DNA from: Roseococcus sp. SDR
GTDB lineage: Bacteria > Pseudomonadota > Alphaproteobacteria > Acetobacterales > Acetobacteraceae
Assembly (NCBI RefSeq): GCF_019083995.1
Contig: NZ_JAHRCU010000022.1
Coordinates: forward strand, 1 to 64,000
Direction: 5' to 3'
Length of the DNA stretch: 64,000 nucleotides
Made by a program: the position numbers and the translations under genes. The stretch's first letter is position 1; the number at the start of each line of letters is the position of its first letter. This document shows positions 48,050 through 56,554 of the stretch, in pieces. A model generated the notes under the pieces. That model was not told where the DNA came from. It searched no databases and saw only the letters and a program-made list of their open reading frames with translations.

Positions 48050-48517
48050 ATGTCGTCTGGCCGGGTGATGGGTTGCGCCGCCTTGCTCTCCTTGGCCTTC
48101 ATGGCTGGAGCGGAGGCACAGACCGCGGTGGGCGGCTTCTATCGGCAGACCAACCAGAACGCCGTCATGTTCCAATCCGCCAGGGACCGCTACTGCCAGG
48201 TGCAGAGCGAAAGCCAGATGGCGGCCTTTGGCGGGTTCTCGAAGGTGACGGTGGTTCCCCGGATTGCCATGCTGGGGCAGCAGACGGGGGCCTGCGCCTG
48301 GCCCAACGGGTTCTACCGGCGCACGAACGAGACCGCCGTCTATCGCTTGTATGGCGTGGGCACGGTGGCCGGGATCGGCACCGACATCTGCCATGTGGTG
48401 AATGAGCAGCAGATGGCGTCCTTCGGCGGTTTCCGGCTGGTCAAGGTGGTGGCGCCCACATCCGATCTCGGCCGCGGCCGCGGCCCGGTTGCCCCCTGCA
48501 ACACGCGGGCGGGCTGA
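48050..48517 (+). CDS. Small secreted protein with an internal duplication
   Basis: 155 residues; signal peptide MSSGRVMGCAALLSLAFMAG...EAQ. The mature chain holds two similar halves: GGFYRQTNQNAV...QSESQMAAFGGFSKVTVV and NGFYRRTNETAV...NEQQMASFGGFRLVKVV. Cysteines recur at matching places (YCQVQ and ICHVV). ATG at 48050 has GGAG 7 nt upstream. Not assigned to a family; probably a periplasmic or extracellular protein of two repeats. Confidence 0.72.
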   Translation: MSSGRVMGCAALLSLAFMAGAEAQTAVGGFYRQTNQNAVMFQSARDRYCQVQSESQMAAFGGFSKVTVVPRIAMLGQQTGACAWPNGFYRRTNETAVYRLYGVGTVAGIGTDICHVVNEQQMASFGGFRLVKVVAPTSDLGRGRGPVAPCNTRAG

Positions 48518-48677
48518 GCGCGACACGCCATCCCGGGGCCGCTTTGGGCTTGATGCTTCGGCGGAGGTGGCGCATAGCTGCGCCATGGTCCTGACCCGCC
48601 CCTGTTGCAACGGCTGACGACCCGCGCGCCGCGCGGTGGTCGTGCCTGCTGCCGTTTTGCCTTATGGACCTTTCCCC

Positions 48678-50099
48678 ATGACACAGCTCCGTTTCCACAA
48701 CAGCCTCACGCGCCGCGAGGAAGAATTCCGCCCGCTCGATCCCGCGCATGTGAAGCTCTATGTCTGCGGCCCCACGGTCTATGACCTGGCGCATCTCGGC
48801 AATGCGCGGCCCGTGGTGGTGTTCGACGTGCTGGCGCGCCTGCTGCGGCGGGTGTTTCCGCGCGTGACCTATGCGCGGAACATCACCGACGTGGATGACA
48901 AGATCAACGCGCGCGCCCGCGAGTCCGGCGAGCCGATCAGCGCCATCACCGCCCGCACCACCGCCGATTTCCACCGCGACATGGCCGCCCTCGGCGCGCT
49001 GCCGCCCGATGTGGAGCCGACGGCGACGGGCCACATCGCCGAGATGATCGCGCTGACCGAGAAGCTGATCGCGCGCGGCCACGCCTATGCGGCGGAAGGC
49101 CATGTGCTGTTCAGCGTGGGCAGCTTCCCTGATTACGGCAAGCTCTCGGGCCGCAACCAGGAGGAGTTGCTGGCGGGCGCCCGCATTGATGTGGCGCCCT
49201 ACAAGCGCGACCCGGGCGATTTCGTGCTGTGGAAGCCCTCCGACGACGAGACCCCCGGCTGGGATTCGCCCTGGGGCCGCGGGCGGCCGGGCTGGCATAT
49301 CGAGTGCTCGGCCATGTCCTGGCGGCATCTGGGCCAGCAATTCGACATTCATGGCGGCGGCGCGGATCTGCTGTTTCCGCATCACGAGAATGAGGTGGCG
49401 CAAAGCCGCGCGGCCTTCGGCACGCCCTTCATGGCGCATACCTGGCTGCACAACGGCATGCTGCTGGTGAATGGCGAGAAGATGTCGAAGAGCCTCGGCA
49501 ACTTCCTCACCGTGCAGGACATCCTGGCGCAGGGCCCCTGGGCGGGCGAAGCATTTCGTTTGTTGCTGCTGCGGACGCATTACCGCTCCGCGCTCGACTA
49601 CACGGAAGCAGGCCTGATTGAGGCCAAGGCGGAGCTCGATGACAGCTACGCGATGCTGGGCCGCGCGCCGGCCGTGAGCGACACCCCGCTTATCACCGAA
49701 ATGGCGGAATGGGCGCTGGAGCCGCTGGTTGATGACCTGAACACGCCACTCGCCATCGCCCGCCTGCGGGACCTGCGCACACTGGAGAACAGCGCGACGG
49801 TGGGCGGCTCGGCCGCGGCGGTGCTCTCGCGCATCGGGAAGGCCTGGCAGCCCGTGCCGGGCCAGGCGGCGGCAGCCTTCCGCGAGGCGGCGGCCGTTCT
49901 GGGCCTGGCGCAGGGCGATCCGCGCGCCTGGCTGCAGGGTGGCGATGATGCGAGCGCGATCGAGGCCGCCATCGCCGCGCGCCTTGCCGCACGCGCGGCC
50001 AAGAACTGGGCCGAGGCCGACCGCATCCGCGCCGAGCTTCTGGCCCAGGGCGTGGTGCTGGAGGACGGGCCGGGCGGCACGACGTGGAAGCGCGCTTGA
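48678..50099 (+). CDS. cysS: Cysteinyl-tRNA synthetase
   Basis: Charges tRNA with cysteine. 473 residues: zinc/cysteine site LYVCGPTVYDLAHLGNARP (with the HIGH motif), WHIECSAMSW, DIHGGGADLLFPHHENE and the KMSKS loop EKMSKSLGN. ATG at 48678 gives MTQLRFHNSLTRREEEF, the expected opening; an in-frame ATG at 48664 is possible. It is followed by DUF305 after 53 bp. Confidence 0.96.
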   Translation: MTQLRFHNSLTRREEEFRPLDPAHVKLYVCGPTVYDLAHLGNARPVVVFDVLARLLRRVFPRVTYARNITDVDDKINARARESGEPISAITARTTADFHRDMAALGALPPDVEPTATGHIAEMIALTEKLIARGHAYAAEGHVLFSVGSFPDYGKLSGRNQEELLAGARIDVAPYKRDPGDFVLWKPSDDETPGWDSPWGRGRPGWHIECSAMSWRHLGQQFDIHGGGADLLFPHHENEVAQSRAAFGTPFMAHTWLHNGMLLVNGEKMSKSLGNFLTVQDILAQGPWAGEAFRLLLLRTHYRSALDYTEAGLIEAKAELDDSYAMLGRAPAVSDTPLITEMAEWALEPLVDDLNTPLAIARLRDLRTLENSATVGGSAAAVLSRIGKAWQPVPGQAAAAFREAAAVLGLAQGDPRAWLQGGDDASAIEAAIAARLAARAAKNWAEADRIRAELLAQGVVLEDGPGGTTWKRA

Positions 50100-50152
50100 C
50101 CCTGACCTTGTGGCAAGCCGGAGGCTGTCTCCCTCAACCAAGGAGACACGCC

Positions 50153-50515
50153 ATGAATCGCCGCACCGCCCTGATCGCCGCCACCGCTGCCGTGCCCGGC
50201 ACGGCGCTCGCGCAGTCGCCGCATGCGGGCCACGGCGCACCCGCTCGCGCGAACGAGCCCGCCAGCACGCGCGAATTCCGCGCGGCGAACAACGCCATGC
50301 ACCGCGCCATGGAGATCCGCTACAGCGGCAATGCCGACCGCGACTTCATCGCCGGCATGATCCCGCATCATGAGGGCGCGGTGGAGATGGCGCGCATCGT
50401 GCTGCGCCATGGCAGCGACCCTGAGGTGAAGCGCCTGGCGGAAGAGATCATCCGCACGCAGCAGGCCGAGATCGCGCAGATGCGCGCCATTCTCGCGCGA
50501 CTTCCCGCCAGATGA
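50153..50515 (+). CDS. DUF305 family exported protein
   Basis: 120 residues, signal peptide MNRRTALIAATAAVPGTALAQ. The DUF305 signature is intact: DRDFIAGMIPHHEGAVEMARI, then HGSDPEVKRLAEEIIRTQQAEIAQM. His and Met residues suggest metal (often copper) handling. The promoter region (50097-50150) contains CCTTGTGGCAAG, a partial dyad of a MerR-family kind. Its stop overlaps the trmJ-like start (ATGA). Confidence 0.85.
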   Translation: MNRRTALIAATAAVPGTALAQSPHAGHGAPARANEPASTREFRAANNAMHRAMEIRYSGNADRDFIAGMIPHHEGAVEMARIVLRHGSDPEVKRLAEEIIRTQQAEIAQMRAILARLPAR

Positions 50516-51318
50516 GAGAGGAGGGCGCCGCACCGCTGGTGGCACCGCCCGGCGAGACGCCGATCGTGGTGCTCGTGCGCCCGCAGCTCGCCGAGAATAT
50601 CGGCACCACGGCCCGCGCCATGGCCAATGGCGGGCTGTTCCATCTGCGCCTGGTGGCACCCCGCGACACCTGGCCGCATCCGCGCGCCTGGGCCGCAGCC
50701 TCGGGTGCCGACCGCATCCTGGATGCGGCGCAGGTCTTCGACAGCGTGGAGGCGGCGATCGCCGATTGCCACCGCGTGCTGGCCACCTGCCCGCGCCCGC
50801 GCCATGTGGTGATCCCGGTGATGACGGCGCGCGCGGGTGCCGCCGAGCTGCGCGACATCAACGCGCGCGGGATGCGGGTCGCGGTGCTGTTCGGGCCGGA
50901 GCGCGCGGGGCTGGAGGCGGAGGATCTGGCGCGGGCGGATACGCTGATCCGCTATCCGCTCAATCCGGAATTCAGCTCGCTCAACCTCGCCCAGGCGGTG
51001 ATGGTGCTGGCCTATGAATGGTGGGTGTCGGCCGATGCCACCCCGCCGCGCCGCCTGCAGACGCACAAGACCGAGGTCGCCACCAAGGGCAGCCTCGACA
51101 ATTTCATGGGCCACCTCATCGCGGAGCTGGATGCCTGTGGCTTCCTGCGCAATGCGCCGAAGCGCGAGGGCATGGTGCGCAACCTGCGCCATTGGTTCGA
51201 GCGCGGCGAGATCACCGAGCAGGAGGTGCGCACGCTGCACGGCGTGGTGGCCGAGCTGTCGCGCGGGCGCATGCGGCATGGGCGGCCCGAGGCGAAGACG
51301 GACCTTCCCGAGGAATAA
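50512..51318 (+). CDS. trmJ: TrmJ/TrmH-type (SPOUT) RNA methyltransferase
   Basis: 268 residues of SPOUT methyltransferase fold: VVLVRPQLAENIGTTARAM, VLFGPERAGLEAEDL (SAM knot) and PLNPEFSSLNLAQAVMVLAYE, the pattern of tRNA (cytidine/uridine-2'-O)-methyltransferase TrmJ. An additional C-terminal helical part (about 180-260) is present as in TrmJ. It overlaps the DUF305 stop by 4 nt, an unrelated-looking pairing. Confidence 0.9.
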   Translation: MREEGAAPLVAPPGETPIVVLVRPQLAENIGTTARAMANGGLFHLRLVAPRDTWPHPRAWAAASGADRILDAAQVFDSVEAAIADCHRVLATCPRPRHVVIPVMTARAGAAELRDINARGMRVAVLFGPERAGLEAEDLARADTLIRYPLNPEFSSLNLAQAVMVLAYEWWVSADATPPRRLQTHKTEVATKGSLDNFMGHLIAELDACGFLRNAPKREGMVRNLRHWFERGEITEQEVRTLHGVVAELSRGRMRHGRPEAKTDLPEE

Positions 51319-51321
51319 GCC

Positions 51322-52275
51322 TCAGTCCGCCTTCACGCCGATGCGCCGGATCAGCTCGCCCAGCCGCGCGTGCTGCGCCACGTTGCGTGCCTGGTATTCC
51401 TCCGGCGTGCCGGGCAGCGGCGCGGCGCCGAGTTCGGAAAGGCGCGCCACCACTTCGGGCTTCGCCAGCCCCGCGCGAAGTGCCGCATTGGCGCGCTGGA
51501 TCACCTCCTGCGGCGTGCCGCGTGGGGCGACAAGGCCGAACCAGGCCGTCACCTCATAGCCGGGCAGCGTCTCGGCGATGGCCTGGATGTCCGGCGCCGT
51601 CGGCCAGCGCCGCGCGGAGGTCACGCCGATGCCCACCAGCGCGCCGGAACGCACATGGTTGATGATGGTCGGCATATTGTCCACGCCGTAGTCGATGCGG
51701 CCGGGCAGCAGGTCCACCATCATCGGCGCGCTGCCGCGATAGGGCACATGCGTCGCCTCGATGCCGGCCATCAGGCGGAACATCTCGGCCGAGAGATGGG
51801 TGGAGCCGCCGATGCTGGTCTCGCCATAGGAGAGGCGGCGCTGCCTGGCCAACGCAATCAGCCCCGGCACGTCGCGCACGCCGAGCGAGGGGTGGGCCGC
51901 CAGCAGGTTCGGCACTTCGGCGATCTGGCTGATCGGCAGGAAGTCGGTCAGCGGGTCATAGCCCGCATTGCTGTAGAGATGCGCGTTGATGGCGTTGGTG
52001 CCGGGCGAGCCCAGCAGCAGCGTGTAGCCATCGGCGGGGCTGCGCAGCACGGCCTGGGCCGCGATATTGGAGCCGGCGCCGGGGCGGTTCTCGATCACCA
52101 CGGGCTGGCCCAGCTCCTCGGTGAGGATCTGGCCGGCAAGGCGGCCCAGAAGATCCGTCGTGCCGCCGGCGGGAAAGCCCACCAGGATGCGGATGGGGCG
52201 GTTGGGCCAAGGGGATTGCGCGAGCGCGGGCGTGGCGAGCAGGGGCGCGGCGAAGAGCGCGCGGCGGGTCGTCAT
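51322..52275 (-). CDS. Bug-family tripartite tricarboxylate receptor (TctC-like), SDR-linked
   Basis: 317 residues; signal peptide MTTRRALFAAPLLATPALAQ, then WPNRPIRILVGFPAGGTTD, PVVIENRPGAGSNIAAQ, GGSTHLSAEMF, THVPYRGSAPMMVDLL. ATG at 52275 shares a base with the SDR stop (TGATG); ATG at 52287 would add four residues but sits directly on the ribosome site. It is co-transcribed with the SDR gene upstream, suggesting uptake and oxidation of the same compound. Confidence 0.9.
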   Translation of the reverse strand: MTTRRALFAAPLLATPALAQSPWPNRPIRILVGFPAGGTTDLLGRLAGQILTEELGQPVVIENRPGAGSNIAAQAVLRSPADGYTLLLGSPGTNAINAHLYSNAGYDPLTDFLPISQIAEVPNLLAAHPSLGVRDVPGLIALARQRRLSYGETSIGGSTHLSAEMFRLMAGIEATHVPYRGSAPMMVDLLPGRIDYGVDNMPTIINHVRSGALVGIGVTSARRWPTAPDIQAIAETLPGYEVTAWFGLVAPRGTPQEVIQRANAALRAGLAKPEVVARLSELGAAPLPGTPEEYQARNVAQHARLGELIRRIGVKAD

Positions 52276-53024
52276 CACAGCGTCCATCCTCCGTCGATCA
52301 CCATGGCCTGGCCGGTGACGAAGGCGCTTTCGTCACTCGCCAGATAGACGACCAGCGCCGCCATTTCCTCCGCCGTGGCGAGGCGCCCCATGGCCTGGCG
52401 CGCGATGAAGGCGGCACGCGAGGCCTCGACGCTTCCCGCCGCCGCCGCATTGGCGGCGATGCGGTCCTGCAGGCTCGGCGTGTCCACCGTGCCGGGGGCC
52501 AGGCAGTTCACGCGCACGCCCTGCGTCACACAATCAGCCGCGACGGCGCGCGTCATCCCGATCACGGCCGCCTTGCTGGTGCCGTAGAGGAAGCGATTGG
52601 GCGCGCCTTTGATGTTCGACGCGGCGGAGGCCATGTTGATGATGCTGCCGCTTCGGGCTTCCAGCATCGCGGGCAGTGCGGCCTTGATGGTGCGCCACAT
52701 GCTGCGGACGTTCAGTGCGAAGGCGAAGTCCCATTCCTCGTCCGTGCAGGTCAGCGCCGTGTTCTGGTGCACAAAGCCCGCGCAGTTGAAGAGGATGTCG
52801 AGCCGCCCGGCCGCTTGGATCGCCGCTTCCACCGCCGCGTCATCCAGCACGTCCAGCGCGTGGCTCTGGATGCCATGCGCGTCGAGGCCGGCGAGCTTGG
52901 CGGCGTCGCGGTCGGTGGCGATGACCGTGGCCCCTTCCTTCGCCATGGCGATGGCGGTGGCGCGGCCGATGCCCTGGCCGGCGGCCGTCACGAATGCGCG
53001 TTTGCCTGCGAGCCTTCCGGCCAT
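52275..53024 (-). CDS. Short-chain dehydrogenase/reductase
   Basis: 249 residues, classical SDR: cofactor loop TAAGQGIGRATAIAMA, NNAG-equivalent LFNCAGFVHQ, Ser in IINMASAASNIKG, catalytic YGTSKAAV (Tyr and Lys present), and the C-terminal VTGQAMVIDGGWTL. AGGGAGG lies upstream of ATG 53024. An Asp after the second strand (IATDRDAAKLAG) favours NAD+. The substrate is a sugar- or hydroxy-acid-like alcohol by context only. Confidence 0.92.
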   Translation of the reverse strand: MAGRLAGKRAFVTAAGQGIGRATAIAMAKEGATVIATDRDAAKLAGLDAHGIQSHALDVLDDAAVEAAIQAAGRLDILFNCAGFVHQNTALTCTDEEWDFAFALNVRSMWRTIKAALPAMLEARSGSIINMASAASNIKGAPNRFLYGTSKAAVIGMTRAVAADCVTQGVRVNCLAPGTVDTPSLQDRIAANAAAAGSVEASRAAFIARQAMGRLATAEEMAALVVYLASDESAFVTGQAMVIDGGWTL

Positions 53025-53123
53025 GGCTGCCTCCCTGTTGGTGTTTGCCGTATTCCGGCCTCTCGGGCGCGCGGCGTCAATCCCGCGCTTTCACGCCCGC
53101 GCGTGCTGCCGCAGGATGCGTCG

Positions 53124-54038
53124 ATGGAGCCGCTCAGCATCGCCGAAATGGGGCATTTCTTCGTGGGTGGGCGCCGGGCGCGCGTCGAGGGACGGCCGAT
53201 CGCCGAGATGCAGCTCGTTCCCGGCAGCCCGCCCTATCGCGCCGACATGAACGGCGAATACCTGGTGGCCAGCCTCTATGTGGAGCATGCGCGGCCCGAT
53301 CCGGTGACGCGGCCCTTCCCGCTGCTCTTCTGGCATGGCGGCGGGCTGACCGGCGCCTGCTGGGACACGACGCCTGATGGGCGCGAGGGCTGGAAGCTCT
53401 GGTTCCTCCGCCGCGGCTGGCATGTGCATGTGAGCGATGCGGTGGAGCGCGGCCGCAGCGGCTATGCCCCCTTTCCCGAAATCTTCCCCGGCGCGCCGAT
53501 CCATCGCCGCGTGAACGACCCTTGGGAGCAGTTCCGCATCGGGCCGAGTTACGCGGAGCGCCGCGCGCATCCGGATCACCAGTTCCCGCTGGAGCATTAT
53601 GAGGATTTCGTGCGGCAGGGCGTGCCGCGCTTCGTCGGCACGGATGGCGATATCCTGGCGGGCTATCTCGCGCTGCTGGAACGCGTGGGCCCCTCGGTCA
53701 TCATCGCGCATAGCCAGGGCGGGCATTTCGCCTGCGCGGCGGCGCAGGCCGCGCCGGACAAGGTCCGCGCGCTGGTGCTGCTGGAACCCTCGGGCTTCGG
53801 CAGCGGCGCGATGCCGGACATCCCCGTCCTGCTGCTCTATGGCGACCACATCGCGCGCGATCCGCGCTGGGTGACGCAGCGCGCGGCGGGCGGCGCCTTC
53901 GCCGCGGCGCACCCGCATGTAACCCTGTGCGACCTGCCGGCGAATGGCCTGAGGGGCAATGGGCACATGCTCATGCTGGAGCGCAACAGTGATGCCATCG
54001 CCGCGCGGGTGCAGGATTGGCTTGACGGGATTCTTTGA
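53124..54038 (+). CDS. Alpha/beta hydrolase
   Basis: 304 residues. Nucleophile elbow IIAHSQGGHFACAAA (Ser), oxyanion area FWHGGGLTGACWD, acid region LLLYGDHIARDPRW and the late His in NGHMLMLERNSD. It begins MEPLSIAEMGHFFVGGRRA at ATG 53124; the frame extends upstream only over the SDR gene region. No signal peptide. The substrate is unknown. It is followed by the LCAT-like gene after 50 bp. Confidence 0.88.
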   Translation: MEPLSIAEMGHFFVGGRRARVEGRPIAEMQLVPGSPPYRADMNGEYLVASLYVEHARPDPVTRPFPLLFWHGGGLTGACWDTTPDGREGWKLWFLRRGWHVHVSDAVERGRSGYAPFPEIFPGAPIHRRVNDPWEQFRIGPSYAERRAHPDHQFPLEHYEDFVRQGVPRFVGTDGDILAGYLALLERVGPSVIIAHSQGGHFACAAAQAAPDKVRALVLLEPSGFGSGAMPDIPVLLLYGDHIARDPRWVTQRAAGGAFAAAHPHVTLCDLPANGLRGNGHMLMLERNSDAIAARVQDWLDGIL

Positions 54039-54088
54039 CAGCACGGCGCGTGGCGCACAGTCTCATGCCGGTTGAGCAGGGTGGCGGC

Positions 54089-55537
54089 ATGAACAGGCGT
54101 CAGGCTTGGCGATGGACGCGCCGCGGGATGCTGCTGGGCGGCGTCGCGGGTGCCGCGGCCTATGCCGCGCTGAAGACACGGCCGCCCGAGACCGAGGCCG
54201 ACCTTCATCTGCTCTACACGCCCGCCGCCATGCATCACGGGCTGGACCGCAACCCGATCATCGTCATCCCCGGCCTGCTCGGCAGCCGCCTGCGCGATCC
54301 GGCCTCGGGCCGCGTCGTCTGGGGCGCCTTCGATGGTGTCGCGGCCGATCCCGGCACGCCGGAGGGTGCCAGGCTGGTGGCGCTGCCCTTCACCGAGGAG
54401 ATGCAGAGCCCCGGGGCGCGGGTCTCGCCCGATGGCGTGCTGGAACGGGTGCAACTGCGCGTGGCGGGCATTCCGCTGGCACTTCGCGCCTATGCGGAGA
54501 TCCTGAGCACGCTCGGCCTCGGTGGCTATCGCGACGAGGCGCTGGGCCTCGCCGGACGGGTGGATTACGGCAATGACCACTTCACCTGCTTCCAGTTCGC
54601 CTATGACTGGCGGCAGGACAATGTCGCGAATGCGCGGCGGCTGATGGACTTCATGGCCGAGAAGCGCGCCTATGTGCAGGCGGAATATGCGCGGCGCTAC
54701 GGCATGCGGAACCATCCGGTGAAGTTCGACGTGGTGGCGCATTCCATGGGCGGGCTCGTCGCGCGCTACGCCATGCTCTTCGGCGCGGCCGACCTGCCGG
54801 CAGATGGCGCACTGCCCACGCCGAGCTACGCGGGGGCCGAGTATATCGCGCGGCTGATCCAGATCGGCACGCCCAATGGCGGCTCGCTCGATGCGCTGCG
54901 CGTGCTGGTGGAGGGGCGGGATTTCGGCCAGCCCATCGTGCCGCGCTACAGCCAGGCCATCCTTGGCACCTTCGCCTCGGTCTATCAGCTGCTGCCGCGT
55001 GCGCGCAGCCAACCGCTGCTGGTGGGCGATGCGCCGGCTGATCCGCATGACCCGGAGCTGTGGCAGCGCCTGGGCTGGGGGCTGGCCGCACGCGGGCTGG
55101 AGGGGGACCTGGCGACTCTGATGCCCGATGTGGCGGATGCGGCGGAGCGGCGGCGACTGGCCATCGCCTTGCAGGCGCGTCTGCTGCGCCGTGCCCGTGC
55201 CTTCGCGGCAGCCATGGATCAGCCGGTGCACCTGCCGCCGGGGACGGAGCTGATGCTGGTAGCGGGCGATTCCATGCCGACGGCGCTGCGCATCGCGGCC
55301 AGTGCCGAAGGGCGGCTCACGGTGCGCGAGAACGGGCCGGGCGATGGCGTGGTGCTGCGCGATTCCGTCCTGCTCGACCACCGCCAGGGGCAATCCCCGC
55401 GCCCGCCGCGTGTGGAAAGCCCGATGGGCTTCGAGCGCGCGCTGTTCCTGCCACGCGAGCATCTGGAGATCACGCGCGACGCGACCTTCCGCGACAATAT
55501 CCTGTTCTGGCTGCTGGAGGAGCAGCGGAGAAGCTGA
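54089..55537 (+). CDS. LCAT-family lipase/acyltransferase, membrane-anchored or exported
   Basis: 482 residues. N-terminal twin-arginine-like/anchor segment (WTRRGMLLGGVAGAAAYAAL), then NPIIVIPGLLGSRLRDPASGR (oxyanion strand), FAYDWRQDN and the nucleophile elbow VVAHSMGGLVARYAM of the lecithin:cholesterol acyltransferase family. A later segment GDGVVLRDSVLLD and the final helix complete the chain. ATG at 54089 was chosen for the anchor; ATG at 54065 is also in frame. It probably acts on envelope lipids. Confidence 0.86.
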   Translation: MNRRQAWRWTRRGMLLGGVAGAAAYAALKTRPPETEADLHLLYTPAAMHHGLDRNPIIVIPGLLGSRLRDPASGRVVWGAFDGVAADPGTPEGARLVALPFTEEMQSPGARVSPDGVLERVQLRVAGIPLALRAYAEILSTLGLGGYRDEALGLAGRVDYGNDHFTCFQFAYDWRQDNVANARRLMDFMAEKRAYVQAEYARRYGMRNHPVKFDVVAHSMGGLVARYAMLFGAADLPADGALPTPSYAGAEYIARLIQIGTPNGGSLDALRVLVEGRDFGQPIVPRYSQAILGTFASVYQLLPRARSQPLLVGDAPADPHDPELWQRLGWGLAARGLEGDLATLMPDVADAAERRRLAIALQARLLRRARAFAAAMDQPVHLPPGTELMLVAGDSMPTALRIAASAEGRLTVRENGPGDGVVLRDSVLLDHRQGQSPRPPRVESPMGFERALFLPREHLEITRDATFRDNILFWLLEEQRRS

Positions 55538-55549
55538 GCCCCCCGCTGC

Positions 55550-56395
55550 TCAGCCGTGGATGAACACCGCGCAGGGCGAGGCGCGCAGCAGCCGCGCGGT
55601 GGCGCTGCCGAAGATCAGCCGCGTGATGCCGCTCTCCTGATCCGCGCCGAGCACGAGGAACGAGGCCGGCAAGCTGCTCGCCTCGGCCAGCACGATGTCA
55701 TGCACATCACCCTGCACGGCGTAGGCCTCGGCCCGCATCTCGTGCTGGGTGAGGTAGCGCTGCAGCGCCTGGGGGCTGGTTTCCGAGACGAAGTCGAGCA
55801 CCTTCACGGCCTGGTTCCGCCCGAGGCCGAGAAGCGCGAAGACATGCAGCGTCCGCATCGCGGCGAGCGAGCCGTCATGTGCGACCAGGATGGGGCGCTT
55901 CAGCGCCTCGCCGGCGGCGATGCCGGGTGCGGCCGTCTCAATGCCCGGCGGCACCACCAGCAGCGGGCGCGCACCGTCGCGCAGCAGCGCCTCGATGGTC
56001 GGCGAAAGACCGTCATCGCAGGCCTCGCGGCCGAGCGTGCTGTCGCGGCCGATGATGATGAGGTCATGCGCGCAGCCCTCGGCCAGCAGGGCCTCCTCGG
56101 GCGCTTCCTCGCGGCGGACGACGGCGAAGTCGAAGCCATCGGCCGCGATGCGGGCCTCGGCCAGCACGCGCTCGGCCTCGGCCTCCACCGCCTCGGCCAG
56201 CTTCTCGTTGCGGCGGGTGGCGAAGGCGCCGGCGCCGAGCGGCACCGCCTCATGCGCGCCGCTGGTGTGCGGGCGGTCCAGCACGATCAGGGCGGTGACG
56301 GCCGCGCCGGTGCGGCGGGCGAGCGCGAAGGCGATGTCCCGCGCCGCGCAGGCGCCGGGCGTGTCGTCGAGGGCGAGCAGGATGGAGCGGATCAT
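55550..56395 (-). CDS. Universal stress protein, tandem UspA domains
   Basis: 281 residues with two Usp domains. The first (1 to about 150) has SILLALDDTPGACAARDIA and a degenerate ATP loop (IIGRDSTLG). The second (about 165-281) has LVAHDGSLAAMRTLHVFALL and the complete G-2x-G-9x-G-S/T loop in LGADQESGITRLIFGSATAR. It is convergent with the LCAT-like gene, 12 bp apart, and divergent from the MFS gene. Substrate or trigger unknown. Confidence 0.9.
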   Translation of the reverse strand: MIRSILLALDDTPGACAARDIAFALARRTGAAVTALIVLDRPHTSGAHEAVPLGAGAFATRRNEKLAEAVEAEAERVLAEARIAADGFDFAVVRREEAPEEALLAEGCAHDLIIIGRDSTLGREACDDGLSPTIEALLRDGARPLLVVPPGIETAAPGIAAGEALKRPILVAHDGSLAAMRTLHVFALLGLGRNQAVKVLDFVSETSPQALQRYLTQHEMRAEAYAVQGDVHDIVLAEASSLPASFLVLGADQESGITRLIFGSATARLLRASPCAVFIHG

Positions 56396-56554
56396 GGCCG
56401 CAAACTGGCCTTGCCATGCGTGGCTGGCAAGCCAGGGTTGGTTTGACTTCGCCGGGGCGGCCCCCCATCCTCAGGGCATGTCCACGCTCACCTCCCTTCA
56501 GCGCAGCGGGTCCGCCGCCTGGCGTGCCTGGGTGGTCCTGCTGGACCCCGATCC

